64,000 nt of DNA from Sphingomonas sp. (GCF_017304615.1 NZ_JAFKLZ010000001.1:434001-498000); one strand, 5' to 3'. Positions 24,601 to 33,487 are shown, numbered from the stretch's first letter. The notes: generated from the sequence alone by a model not told the origin. A program made the numbers and translations.

Positions 24601-25755
24601 TCATAACGCCTTTTCGTAGATCACATAGACCTTGTTCACGTGGCTATCGATCGCGTCGGCGATCGCGTTCATGCCCTGATTGTCGTCGAGCACCCAGCCG
24701 ATCTCACCCCGGCTCGCGCCGTAATTGGCGACCGCCGCGCGGCGGATATATTCGATCATCATGAAGGCGAGCTGGCTCGCGAGGCGCGACGATTGCAGTT
24801 CCTTGACGACGCCCATCAGCGGCACGCGCATCGTCTTCACCTTGGGCTTGCGCAGCCACAGCAACAGCTTCGCCCAACCGAACGGCAGCAATGATCCGTT
24901 GAGCGGCTTGATCGCTTCGTTGAGGTCGGGGAGGGTGATCATGAACGCGACGGGCTTGCCGTCCAGTTCGGCGATGCGGATCAGGTCGTTGAACACGATC
25001 GGCTTCAATTTGACGCCGACATCGGCGATCTCGGGCGGGGTCAGGGGGACGAACCCCCAATTGTCCGACCAGGCATCGTTGAGGATCGACAGGATGATCG
25101 CGGCCTCCTCGTCGAACTTCGACTTGTCGACCTCGCGGATGTTGATCCGTGCGTTGCGTTCGCCCGCCGCGACGATGCGCCCGATCAGCGGCGGGAATTC
25201 CTTGGCGACGTTGAGCTCGTAGGTCTGGAGCGTCTTGGCGGGGTGATAGCCCGCGCGTTCGATCCAGCCCTTATATTCGGGCTTGGCGTGGCCCATCATG
25301 ATCGTCGGCGGATGATCGTAGCCCTGAACCAGCAGCCCCGGTTCCTCCCAGATAGACATGCTGACCGGCCCAAGCGCGCGGTTCATGCCCTGATCGCGCA
25401 GCCAGCCTTCCGCGGTCGCGATCAGCGCCTGCGCGGTTTCCTCGTCCTCGGCGTCGAGATAGCCCCATTGCCCGCATCCGGAGCCGAACCCTTTGTCGGC
25501 GGGCATGGTCAAGGCAAGCGTATCGATATGCGCCGAAATGCGACCGACCACGCGGCCGTCGCGTTCGGCGAGGAACAGTTGCGCCTTGGCGTGGCTGAAC
25601 CAGCCGTTCTTTTCCGGCGTAATCAGCCCCAGCGCCTCGCCCTTGAGCGGCGGCACCCAGTTGGGGTCGTCCTTGTAGAGGCGGAACGGCAGGTCGACGA
25701 ACTTCTTGCGGTCGGCCTTGCTGTCGATCGGGCGGATGGCGGCTGGGGAGGGCAT
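24601..25755 (-). CDS. GNAT-superfamily acyltransferase, candidate bacterial ceramide synthase
   Basis: 384 residues, no signal peptide. The N-terminal half (FVDLPFRLYKDDPNWVPPL, then AQLFLAERDGRVVGRISAH) has the beta-strand pattern of a GNAT N-acyltransferase; the second half carries VAFMITLPDLNEAIKPLNG and a C-terminal block rich in hydrophobics. Relatives are often annotated as 'dATP pyrophosphohydrolase' or YghO-like. In Caulobacter an acyltransferase near the spt-acp-cerR genes (CC_1154) is required for ceramide synthesis and I believe it is of this type. Here spt, acp and a cerR-like gene lie 6-9 kb away on the same strand, which supports N-acylation of the long-chain base, but this is inference. 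Confidence 0.6.
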   Translation of the reverse strand: MPSPAAIRPIDSKADRKKFVDLPFRLYKDDPNWVPPLKGEALGLITPEKNGWFSHAKAQLFLAERDGRVVGRISAHIDTLALTMPADKGFGSGCGQWGYLDAEDEETAQALIATAEGWLRDQGMNRALGPVSMSIWEEPGLLVQGYDHPPTIMMGHAKPEYKGWIERAGYHPAKTLQTYELNVAKEFPPLIGRIVAAGERNARINIREVDKSKFDEEAAIILSILNDAWSDNWGFVPLTPPEIADVGVKLKPIVFNDLIRIAELDGKPVAFMITLPDLNEAIKPLNGSLLPFGWAKLLLWLRKPKVKTMRVPLMGVVKELQSSRLASQLAFMMIEYIRRAAVANYGASRGEIGWVLDDNQGMNAIADAIDSHVNKVYVIYEKAL

Positions 25756-25816
25756 CGTTACCTCGCAATGGGACAGCGCGGGTTAGGGAAAGGTCGAATG
25801 TTGCACAATGGCCAAC

Positions 25817-25842
25817 CGTCACCCCGGCCTTGTGCCGGGGTC
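25817..25842. repeat. REP-like palindrome left of GIY-YIG gene
   Basis: A 26-base palindrome (starts CGTCACCCCGGCC, ends GCCGGGGTC) whose exact reverse complement lies at 26190-26215. Together the two copies bracket the frameshifted GIY-YIG gene. Confidence 0.85.
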
Positions 25843-25864
25843 TGCGTCACCGCAAGCTGTAACG

Positions 25865-26175
25865 ATGAGAGAGATCATTCCGTGCGTCTATATTCTGGCC
25901 AGGGAATACCACAGTACGCTCTATACAGGCGCCCCTCCAACCTCATCGGCCGTATCATCCAGCATCGCGAAGGTGCTTTCGATGGTTTCACCAAGCGTTA
26001 CGGCATCAAGCGGCTGGTCTATTACCAGGAAGGCGCGATGATGGAGGACGTGATCCGGCGCGAAAAACAGATCAAGAGCTGGCCGCGCGAATACAAATAC
26101 AATCTGATCGAACGGCTCAACCCTGAGTGGAACGACTTGGCGGTCGGGCTGGGTCTTCCACCCTTGACCGATTGA
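25865..26175 (+). pseudogene. Frameshifted GIY-YIG nuclease gene
   Basis: From ATG 25865 the frame gives MREIIPCVYILAREYHSTLY and TG, the GIY and YIG motif region. The continuation of the domain, SNLIGRIIQHREGAFDGF and then VIRREKQIKSWPREYKYN, is in the next frame and runs to a stop at 26173-26175. The switch is at 25931-25938 and needs one missing base. All catalytic landmarks (the two tyrosine motifs, the Arg in GRIIQHR, the Glu in RREKQIK) are present across the two frames, so the gene was lost recently or carries a sequence error. The intact product would be about 103 residues, like the small stand-alone GIY-YIG proteins common in sphingomonads. Both flanks are inverted 26-base repeats. 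Confidence 0.85.
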
Positions 26176-26189
26176 GAACCCGATGGGCG

Positions 26190-26215
26190 GACCCCGGCAC
26201 AAGGCCGGGGTGACG
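26190..26215. repeat. REP-like palindrome right of GIY-YIG gene
   Basis: Exact inverted copy of 25817-25842, 14 bases beyond the GIY-YIG stop codon. Confidence 0.85.
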
Positions 26216-26293
26216 ATCATCATATTTCACGATCACACTGATCGGGGATTCTCCCAAGTTGGTTTGCCACCGTCTCGCCACTATATTCGGCCA

Positions 26294-27409
26294 ATGACCC
26301 AGCTTATGGATACAGTTGCGACCCTCGATCGCCGGACGACCGGCGGGGCCGACGCCGTGGCCGCGCGGGCGGCGGCGCGCGCGCGGATCGACGACGACAA
26401 GGCGATGCTGAAGGCGGCCGCCGACCTGACGCGCGACCTCAATGCGGCCAATCCGGCGATCTACTGGACCGACATGCTGGCGTCGGCGGCGATCGGTTAC
26501 GCGGCGTTGGTCGCAGCGATCATGGCCCCGTCGGTCGGCTGGGCGATCGTCGCGGGCATAATCTCGGCGCTGGCGCTGTATCGCGCGGAAAGCTTCATCC
26601 ACGAACTGACGCACATCAAGCATGCGGCGGTGCCGGGATTCCGGCTCGGCTGGAACTTGATCGTCGGCATCCCGCTGCTGACGCCGAGCTTCATGTATGA
26701 AGGCGTCCACAATCTGCATCACGCTCGTACGCGTTATGGCACGGTCGAGGATCCCGAATATCTGCCGCTCGCGCTGATGAAGTGGTGGACGCTGCCGGTG
26801 TTTATCCTCGTTGCAGCGCTCGCGCCGGTCGCGTTGCTGGTCCGTTATGCGGTGCTGACGCCGCTGTCGGTGATCTTCCCGCCGCTCCGCCGCGTGGTGG
26901 TCGCGCGGTATTCGGGACTTCAGATCAACCCGTCCTTCCGCCGCCGCGCGCCCGAGGGCGAGGCGCGGTCGCTGTGGCATCGGCTGGAGGCCGGGGCGAG
27001 CGTTTATGCGATCGCGCTGATCGCGCTGACCGCCACCGGGATCATTCCGCTCAAGGCGTTCCTGATCTTCCTCGCTGTGACCTCGGGTCTCGCCGTGACC
27101 AACCAGGTGCGGACGCTGGTCGCGCACCTGTGGGAGAATGAGGGCGAGGTGATGACCGTCACCGCGCAATATCTCGATTCGGTCAACGTGCCGCCGCCTG
27201 CGGTCCTGCCGATGCTGTGGGCGCCGGTGGGGTTGCGCTATCACGCGCTGCATCATTTGCTGCCGGGTTTGCCCTATCACGCGCTCGGCACCGCGCACCG
27301 CCGCATCACCGCCGCGCTCGACGCGGATTCGGTCTATCACAAGGGCAGTTACAAGGGCCTGCCGGTGCTGGTGACGCGGCTCGCGCGGAGCACGATCACG
27401 CGACGTTGA
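26294..27409 (+). CDS. Fatty acid desaturase family protein
   Basis: 371 residues from ATG 26294; an upstream in-frame start would run through the repeat. The three histidine boxes of membrane di-iron desaturases are present: HELTH (103-107), HNLHH (139-143) and HALHH (317-321). At least four hydrophobic segments are visible. It inserts a double bond or a hydroxyl into an acyl chain at the inner membrane. Being next to lptFG and near the sphingolipid genes, it may act on an envelope lipid, but a general phospholipid acyl desaturase is equally possible. Convergent with lptG: the two stops abut. Confidence 0.87.
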   Translation: MTQLMDTVATLDRRTTGGADAVAARAAARARIDDDKAMLKAAADLTRDLNAANPAIYWTDMLASAAIGYAALVAAIMAPSVGWAIVAGIISALALYRAESFIHELTHIKHAAVPGFRLGWNLIVGIPLLTPSFMYEGVHNLHHARTRYGTVEDPEYLPLALMKWWTLPVFILVAALAPVALLVRYAVLTPLSVIFPPLRRVVVARYSGLQINPSFRRRAPEGEARSLWHRLEAGASVYAIALIALTATGIIPLKAFLIFLAVTSGLAVTNQVRTLVAHLWENEGEVMTVTAQYLDSVNVPPPAVLPMLWAPVGLRYHALHHLLPGLPYHALGTAHRRITAALDADSVYHKGSYKGLPVLVTRLARSTITRR

Positions 27410-28510
27410 TCACTCTTCGGTGCGAATGAGCACCGCTTCCCCGATCATCAGGAACAGTAGGAACGGCGCCCAGGCGGCGAGGTAGGGCGGGTAGGCGCCG
27501 AGATTGCCCATCGCCAGCGCGAAATTGTCGACCACGAAATAGGTGAAGCCCAGCGCCATGCCGATCACGGCGCGGATGAACAGCTTGCCCGAGCGCGCGA
27601 TGCCGAACGCGGCGACCGCGCCGAGCAACGGCATCAGCACCGCCGACAACGGACCGGACAATTTGTGCCAAAGCTCGCCTTCATACGATTTGGTCGGGCG
27701 TCCCGCCGCCTTCAGCGCGGAGACGGCATCGCGGAGTTGCAGGAACGACAGCCCCTCCGCATTGACGCTCGCCAGCGTGAACTGGTCGGGCCTGACGCCT
27801 TCGGCGACGACGACTGAGCCGAGATTGCTCACCTGGCCGCTCGCAACGTCGAACTTGCGCGCGGGCCAGATGCGCCAGCCATTGCCCTCCCGGCGGCCGT
27901 TCGCGGCGGTCAGCGTCGCGATCAGCCGGCCCTGCGTGTCGCGGTCGTAAAAGGCGACGCCGCTCAGTGTTGCCGCGTCACCGTCGCGCTTGACGTGCTG
28001 GACGTTGATCAGATCCTCGCCGGCCTTGGTCCAGACGTTCGTGCGGTCGCCACGATCGATCGGGATCGGGGCATATTCGACCTTCTTCCAGGCATCGAGC
28101 GTCGCAGTCGCGCGGCTGACGATGCGGTCGTTGAACGCGAAGCTCAACACCGCGATCCCCATCGCCGCGACGATCATCGGCGCGAGGATCTGGTGCGCGG
28201 ACAGGCCCGACGCCTTCAGCGCGATGACCTCGCTATTCTGGTTGAGCGTCGAATAGGTGATGATCGCACCGAGCAGCACCGAATAGGGCATGAAGCGCGC
28301 CACGATCTGCGGCGCGCGGAGCGAAATATAGCGCCATACCTCGCCCTGGCCGTTGCCGGGATGCGCAAGAATGAAGCCCGACTCGCTCAATGCGTCGAGG
28401 AATTGCAGCACCAGCACCAACGCCGCGAGCACCGCGAAGGCGCGCAGCACGAAGGTCTTCGCCAGGTAGATCGACACCGTCCGCGACGGAAAGAATTGCG
28501 TCGCGATCAT
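27410..28510 (-). CDS. lptG: LPS-export-type permease LptG
   Basis: 366 residues from the ATG that overlaps the lptF stop (ATGA); the frame remains open far upstream but that is inside lptF. YjgP/YjgQ family layout: three membrane helices, a periplasmic beta-jellyroll (about 130-270), then three more helices. The start MIATQFFPSRTVSIYLAKTF matches LptG. With LptF and the LptB ATPase it extracts a lipid from the inner membrane and passes it to the periplasmic bridge. Sphingomonads replace LPS by glycosphingolipids, so the cargo may be a sphingolipid. Confidence 0.9.
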   Translation of the reverse strand: MIATQFFPSRTVSIYLAKTFVLRAFAVLAALVLVLQFLDALSESGFILAHPGNGQGEVWRYISLRAPQIVARFMPYSVLLGAIITYSTLNQNSEVIALKASGLSAHQILAPMIVAAMGIAVLSFAFNDRIVSRATATLDAWKKVEYAPIPIDRGDRTNVWTKAGEDLINVQHVKRDGDAATLSGVAFYDRDTQGRLIATLTAANGRREGNGWRIWPARKFDVASGQVSNLGSVVVAEGVRPDQFTLASVNAEGLSFLQLRDAVSALKAAGRPTKSYEGELWHKLSGPLSAVLMPLLGAVAAFGIARSGKLFIRAVIGMALGFTYFVVDNFALAMGNLGAYPPYLAAWAPFLLFLMIGEAVLIRTEE

Positions 28511-29805
28511 GCCGGCGTCCCCGCAGCAGTTGCGCCGTCGTCGGCATCGTCGTCCGAACCGGGCTGGATGCGCCGGCCGGGCAGCCAGCGCCGCACCGCC
28601 TTGGACACTTTGGCGAAGACTCGTTCGAGCGCGCCGATGGGCTGGCCACCCGGCACGTTGGCGATCGTGTAATACATCCACAGCACTAGAGCCGCGAACA
28701 GCGAAAAGGGCACCCATAGCGCAAAGAACGGGTCGATCCGGCCCTGGCCGCCCGCGTCCTGGCCATATTCGTTGATCTTGAAATAGGTCACGATCATCAC
28801 GATCGCGAGGAACACGCCGAGTGCTGAGGTCGATCGTTTCGGCGGTACGCCCAGCGCCATCGCGAGCAACGGCAACAGGAACATCGCGGCGACTTCGGTC
28901 AGGCGGAAATGGAACGCTGCGCGGCTGGTGTCGCGCAGTTCCTCGTCCTTGTTGCTCTTGCGGCCGAGAACCGCGAGCTCGGGCAGGGTGCGCTCCAGAT
29001 TGCGGCCGCCGCGTCCGCGGAACGGGTCGGTCTTGGGCAGCGGGATCGGCACGTTCCACACGTCGAACCGCAAGACGCGCGGCACCGGCACGCCGACTTC
29101 GTTGCGGACCAGCGTGCCCTTGGTGAGCTGGAAGATGATCTCGTCTGGATTGGCGGTGCCGAAGAAGCGGCCTTTCTCGGCAGTGACGGCGAGAGAGTTG
29201 CCCTTCTTGTCGGTCTGCTGGAGGAAGATACCCGACAGTTCGCGGCCCTCATCGCGGCTCTGCTCGATGCGCACGGTCGGGCCGCCATTGGGGAAGGTGG
29301 TGAACTCGCCGACCTTGATCGACGCGCCCAGCGCGCCGGTGCGCAGTTCGTAGCGCAGCCGCTCATACTGGAACCGCGCCTGGGGCTGGATATAGCCGAC
29401 GATCGCGAGGTTGAGGATCGCCAGCACCACCGCATACATATACGGCGCCAGCATCAGCCGGTTGTAGCCGACGCCGACCGCACGCAACACGTCGAGCTCC
29501 GACGACGTGGCGAGGCGGCGGAACGCAAGCAGGCAGCCGAGCAGCAGCCCGATCGGGATGCCCAGCCCGAAATATTCGGGCAGCAGGTTGGCCAGCATCT
29601 GCCACACGACGCTGACCGGCCCGCCTTCGGTTGCGACGAAATCGAACAGGCGAAGCATGCGGTCGAGCACCAGCAGCATCGCCGCGATCACCAGCGTCGA
29701 AAACAGCGGGACCGCGATCAGCCGGGCCATGTAGCGATCGATGGACTTCATGTCGGGGTGCGGGGTCGGTCCTTCGGCCGGCTGCGGCGGGGCTTCGTAA
29801 TCCAC
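28507..29805 (-). CDS. lptF: LPS-export-type permease LptF
   Basis: 432 residues from a GTG; the ATG at 29751 (MKSIDRYMARLIAVPLF) is the more typical LptF start, and no good ribosome-binding site decides between them. Same six-helix plus jellyroll plan as LptG. A 50-residue C-terminal extension rich in Asp and Ala follows the last helix. Upstream partner in an lptF-lptG operon with coupled translation. Confidence 0.9.
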   Translation of the reverse strand: MDYEAPPQPAEGPTPHPDMKSIDRYMARLIAVPLFSTLVIAAMLLVLDRMLRLFDFVATEGGPVSVVWQMLANLLPEYFGLGIPIGLLLGCLLAFRRLATSSELDVLRAVGVGYNRLMLAPYMYAVVLAILNLAIVGYIQPQARFQYERLRYELRTGALGASIKVGEFTTFPNGGPTVRIEQSRDEGRELSGIFLQQTDKKGNSLAVTAEKGRFFGTANPDEIIFQLTKGTLVRNEVGVPVPRVLRFDVWNVPIPLPKTDPFRGRGGRNLERTLPELAVLGRKSNKDEELRDTSRAAFHFRLTEVAAMFLLPLLAMALGVPPKRSTSALGVFLAIVMIVTYFKINEYGQDAGGQGRIDPFFALWVPFSLFAALVLWMYYTIANVPGGQPIGALERVFAKVSKAVRRWLPGRRIQPGSDDDADDGATAAGTPA

Positions 29806-29850
29806 CGGCTATAGGCAGGCATTGGTTCGCCGTCAGCCGGAAAAACTGTC

Positions 29851-31806
29851 TTATTCCGCCGCTAGTTGATCGGGCGACGTAGTGGAGGGAGCGAACGCCA
29901 TCGCATCGGCGATCGCCTGTTCCAGTCCCGCGAGCGTGAACGGCTTGCGCAGCACCGCCCGCCCGCCGAAGTCGGCCGCCGATCCGTCGCCCGCATAACC
30001 CGTCACGAACAGCACGGCGAGGTGGGGGCGCTGGGCCAACAGCCCGGCGACCATTTCCGGCCCGGTCTGGCCCGGCATCAGCACATCGGACACGATCAGG
30101 TCGAACGGCCCGGCCTCATCGATCGTCCGTGGCGCGTCGAGCGGATCCGCGCAGGGAACGACGCGGTGGCCGAGTTCCTCCAACGTGCCGACCGTCGCGG
30201 TCAGCACGCGCGGGTCATCCTCGACCACCAATATGCCGAGCCCTGTGATCGCCGGCGTGTCGTGGGTGTTCGCGGTGGGCTCGATGGCTGTGGCGGTATC
30301 GCCTGCGGCCATGTGGCGCGGCAGATAGAGTGTGACGACGGTCCCCTTGCCGGGTGTCGATTCGATCGCGATCTCGCCGCCCGATTGGCGCACGAACGCG
30401 AAGATCTGGCTGAGGCCGAGCCCGGTGCCCTTGCCGACCGGCTTGGTCGTGAAGAACGGTTCGAATACGCGTTCGATCACCTCCGGGGACATGCCGCAGC
30501 CGGTGTCGGCGACCGCGATCGCGACATGATCGCCGTCCTGGCAGTTACCGACCTGGCCTGCGGTCAGCGTCATCACACTGGTGCGGATGCTCAGCGTCCC
30601 GCGCCCGTCCATCGCGTCACGCGCATTGACCGCGAGGTTGAGCAGGGTGTTTTCGAGTTCGTGGCGGTCGGCCCAGATCGCCCAGTCCGATCCGTCGTCG
30701 GCACGCTCGATCAGGATGGCGTCGCCAAGCGTGCGGTCGAACAGGTCCGACATGCCGGCGATCGCGTCGATGGGCTTGATGGCTTCGGGATTCAGCGCTT
30801 CCTCTCGCGAGAAAGCGAGCAGCCGCCGAGTCAGCGCGGCCGCCCGGTTGGCGCCTTCGGTCGCGTTATCGAGGTGACGGAGCGCGCTGCCCGGATCATT
30901 CTCCAGCGAACGGCGCGCAAGCTCGAGGCCGCCAAGAACAACCGCGAGCATGTTGTTGAAATCGTGTGCGATACCGCCGGTGAGTTGACCCACGGCTTCC
31001 ATCTTCTGGACTTGCCGGAGCTTGGCTTCCTGTTGGCTGAGCGCCAGTGTCGCCTCGCCGACCGCCTCCTCAAGCATGGCCGAGCGTTCGCGTTCGCTGT
31101 CGGCTTCCGCGCGCGCCGCCGCGCGCTCCTGCATCGCCGCAATCGTCAGGGCGCCCAGCACGATCGCGCTCAGCACGATCAGGATGCCGAAGATCGACAG
31201 CGTGCGGGCGATTTCGCTCGACCGTTTGACCGACGCCATCGCGGCCGCCGTGCGCTCGTCGAGCAGATCGTGCTCCGCGGCGGTGATATGGTCCAGCTCG
31301 CCGTCGATACTGCGCAGCGAGGACGACCTTCCCGCCTCGTAATAGCGCGAATAGGCTTGGCTGTTCTTCTTATAGGCGGTGCTGAGCGCGGTGACCGACA
31401 GTTCGTCGCCGCGCCGCTCGAACGCGGCGCGCAGCCGGTCGATCGCCGCTTGCTGGTCGGGATTATCGTTGGTGGCGGCATCCAGACGGTCGATCTGGGC
31501 GCGTGCCTGATCCCATTGATCGGTGAACTCGCGCCCGATGCCTTCGTCGCCGCTGATCACGTAACGCCCCAGTGCGGCCTCGGCGCGGGCGATCGAGCCC
31601 GACAGCGTTCGCGTCAGGATCATCACGTCGTAGCTATGGCTTTCCAGCTTCAGCGCTTGATCGCGTTGCTCGTTGGCGCTGGATTGCAGGATGACGAGCG
31701 CGATCAGGATGCCGACGCCCAGCACTGCCATCACCGCCAGGGTTATACCCCGCCAGATTGCACGTGCTCTGTCGACGAGCCGTGGTTCGGCCTCGCTCCC
31801 ACTCAT
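29851..31806 (-). CDS. Hybrid sensor histidine kinase
   Basis: 651 residues. Two membrane helices (about 20-40 and 203-225) enclose a helical periplasmic domain of CHASE3-like type. The cytoplasmic part has HisKA with H281 in GGIAHDFNN, an intact ATPase domain (N-box NLAVNARDAM, ADTGCGMS, GKGTGLGLS) and a C-terminal receiver with D574 in SDVLMPGQ. The HDFNN form with a fused receiver needs an Hpt partner, or acts back on itself. It sits between lptF and spt on the same strand, so it may sense envelope state or control lipid genes; no cognate regulator is adjacent. In sphingomonads several such hybrids feed PhyR, which is another option. Confidence 0.88.
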   Translation of the reverse strand: MSGSEAEPRLVDRARAIWRGITLAVMAVLGVGILIALVILQSSANEQRDQALKLESHSYDVMILTRTLSGSIARAEAALGRYVISGDEGIGREFTDQWDQARAQIDRLDAATNDNPDQQAAIDRLRAAFERRGDELSVTALSTAYKKNSQAYSRYYEAGRSSSLRSIDGELDHITAAEHDLLDERTAAAMASVKRSSEIARTLSIFGILIVLSAIVLGALTIAAMQERAAARAEADSERERSAMLEEAVGEATLALSQQEAKLRQVQKMEAVGQLTGGIAHDFNNMLAVVLGGLELARRSLENDPGSALRHLDNATEGANRAAALTRRLLAFSREEALNPEAIKPIDAIAGMSDLFDRTLGDAILIERADDGSDWAIWADRHELENTLLNLAVNARDAMDGRGTLSIRTSVMTLTAGQVGNCQDGDHVAIAVADTGCGMSPEVIERVFEPFFTTKPVGKGTGLGLSQIFAFVRQSGGEIAIESTPGKGTVVTLYLPRHMAAGDTATAIEPTANTHDTPAITGLGILVVEDDPRVLTATVGTLEELGHRVVPCADPLDAPRTIDEAGPFDLIVSDVLMPGQTGPEMVAGLLAQRPHLAVLFVTGYAGDGSAADFGGRAVLRKPFTLAGLEQAIADAMAFAPSTTSPDQLAAE

Positions 31807-31854
31807 CGACCTAGCGTAGCGAATCGGGCGAATCGAAGAAACCCCCGCGATCGG

Positions 31855-33111
31855 TCAGGCGATGGCGTGCGTCGCCCGGCCCGCGGCTTCGAACATGCCG
31901 AGCACGCGGTCGATCTGCTCCGTCGTATGCTCGGCGCACAGCGAACAGCGCAGCAGGTAGGTGCCGGCGGGGGTCGCGGGCGGGCGCGCCATGTTGACGT
32001 ACAGTCCGCTGTCGAGCAGCGCCTGCCACATCGCCACCGCCTGTTCCTGGTCGTTCAGGATCACCGCGACGATCGCGCTGTCGGGCTTTTCGGTGCCGAG
32101 CTTGAAGCCGAGCTTCGTCAGTCCGCCGTGCAAATGCCGTGCGTTTTCCCACAGATGCTGGCGTTTGTTGTGCGCATGCTTGAGCTTACGGATCGACATC
32201 GCGGCGGTCGCGACGACGCTCGGCGGCAGGCTGGCGGTAAAGATATAAGGACGGCAGGCGAGGCGGATCGCCTCGAACTTCGGGTGGTTCGACACACAGA
32301 AACCGCCGACGGTGCCGACGGACTTCGAGAAGGTGCCGACGATAAAATCGACGTCGCAGCCCTGATCCTCATACACGCCGCGCCCATTGGGACCGAAGAA
32401 ACCCATCGAATGCGCTTCGTCGGACAGCGTCATCGCGCCGTGCTTCTTCGCGACGTCGACCATTTCCTTCAGCGGGGCGATGTCGCCAAGCATCGAATAG
32501 ACGCCCTCCAGCACCACCAGTTTGCCCGCTTCCTTGGGCAGGCGGCCGAGCCGCTTGTCGAGATCCTCGACCGAGTTGTGACGGAACCGGACGATCTCCG
32601 CATAACCCTGTTTGCAGCCGTCATAGATCGACGCGTGGCTGTCGGCATCCAGAATGACGTATTCGCCCTTGCCGGCGAGCGTCGAGATCATGCCGAGATT
32701 GGCCATGTAGCCGGTCGAGAACACGATCGCGCCGGTCGTGCCGTAGAAATCGCGCAGCGCCTCCTCGACCTCCATATGGTCGCGGAAGGTGCCGTTGAGC
32801 ATCCGGCTGCCATTGGTGCCCGACCCAAACTGATCGAGCGCGTCCTTGCCCGCCTGGATCACGTCGGGATCGAACGTCATGCCCATGTAATTGTACGTAC
32901 CGAGCAGGATCGTGTTCTTGCCCTTGATGACGGCCTCGGTCGGCGACTTAACCTGTTCCATCACGATCGCGAACGGATCGGTCACGCCGGTGTCGATCAG
33001 CGCCTGTCGCTCGGCGATCAGGGCGTCGAACTTCGACATGAGGTCGGTTTCGGGCGCTACCCGGGCGGGATCGGCAGGCAGTTTGTCGCTGGTGAGGTCG
33101 GCGTCGGTCAT
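31855..33111 (-). CDS. spt: Serine palmitoyltransferase
   Basis: 418 residues, soluble, matching the well-studied 420-residue Sphingomonas paucimobilis enzyme. PLP-dependent alpha-oxoamine synthase features are visible: H159 in DADSHASIYDG (stacks on PLP), D231 and H234 in LSDEAHSMGFFG, and the Schiff-base K263 in GTFSKSVGTVGG. It condenses serine with a long-chain acyl thioester to 3-ketodihydrosphingosine, the first step to ceramide. The acp gene just upstream probably supplies acyl-ACP. Confidence 0.95.
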   Translation of the reverse strand: MTDADLTSDKLPADPARVAPETDLMSKFDALIAERQALIDTGVTDPFAIVMEQVKSPTEAVIKGKNTILLGTYNYMGMTFDPDVIQAGKDALDQFGSGTNGSRMLNGTFRDHMEVEEALRDFYGTTGAIVFSTGYMANLGMISTLAGKGEYVILDADSHASIYDGCKQGYAEIVRFRHNSVEDLDKRLGRLPKEAGKLVVLEGVYSMLGDIAPLKEMVDVAKKHGAMTLSDEAHSMGFFGPNGRGVYEDQGCDVDFIVGTFSKSVGTVGGFCVSNHPKFEAIRLACRPYIFTASLPPSVVATAAMSIRKLKHAHNKRQHLWENARHLHGGLTKLGFKLGTEKPDSAIVAVILNDQEQAVAMWQALLDSGLYVNMARPPATPAGTYLLRCSLCAEHTTEQIDRVLGMFEAAGRATHAIA

Positions 33112-33125
33112 ATCATCTCTCTCAT

Positions 33126-33190
33126 CCGTTCGCCCCGAGCCTGTCGAAGGGCGTGCGTCACGTGCTTCGACAAGCTCAGCACGAACGGGG
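33126..33190. repeat. Dispersed interrupted palindrome, second family
   Basis: Arms CCGTTCG, GAGC, TGTCGAAG pair with CTTCGACA, GCTC, CGAACGG around a central CACGTG-like loop. It shares GTCGAAGGGCGTGC and GCACGAACGGGG with the copy at 9156-9225. Between acp and spt, where it may reduce read-through and change the spt:acp ratio. Confidence 0.8.
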
Positions 33191-33192
33191 AA

Positions 33193-33438
33193 TTAATTGG
33201 CCTTCAGCTTCTCGACCGCGTCGACGAGCTGGCCGACGGTCTCGATTTCGGCCTGCATGTTCATCGTGATGATGATGTCGAACTCGTCTTCGATTGCGGC
33301 GACGAAATCCATCACGGTCAGCGAATCCCATTCGAGATCGTGCTGAAACGTCGTCGCGTCGGACAGCGCCACCTGCTTCTTGTTGAACGGCTGGATCAGC
33401 CCGGTGACGATCTCGAAGGTCTTGGCGCGGTCGGTCAT
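33193..33438 (-). CDS. Acyl carrier protein of sphingolipid synthesis
   Basis: 81 residues from the ATG at 33438, preceded by AAGGAAC; a longer frame upstream is not conserved. The phosphopantetheine site is the Ser of EWDSLTVMDFV, and the fold has the usual acidic helices (AAIEDEFDIIITM). It is the specialised ACP found beside spt in sphingolipid-making bacteria and is distinct from the housekeeping AcpP, which lies elsewhere. It probably carries the acyl group used by serine palmitoyltransferase. Its gene lies 49 bases downstream of the cerR-like gene. Confidence 0.9.
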   Translation of the reverse strand: MTDRAKTFEIVTGLIQPFNKKQVALSDATTFQHDLEWDSLTVMDFVAAIEDEFDIIITMNMQAEIETVGQLVDAVEKLKAN

Positions 33439-33487
33439 TGGTGTTCCTTGTGCTGGCCGATGGCGGTGCCAGTGAAATGCGGCGGCT

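Noticed and set aside
25243..26175. A 310-codon plus-strand frame over the acyltransferase start
   Set aside because: Only the last 75 or so codons look like protein (the GIY-YIG second half); the rest is antisense to the acyltransferase.
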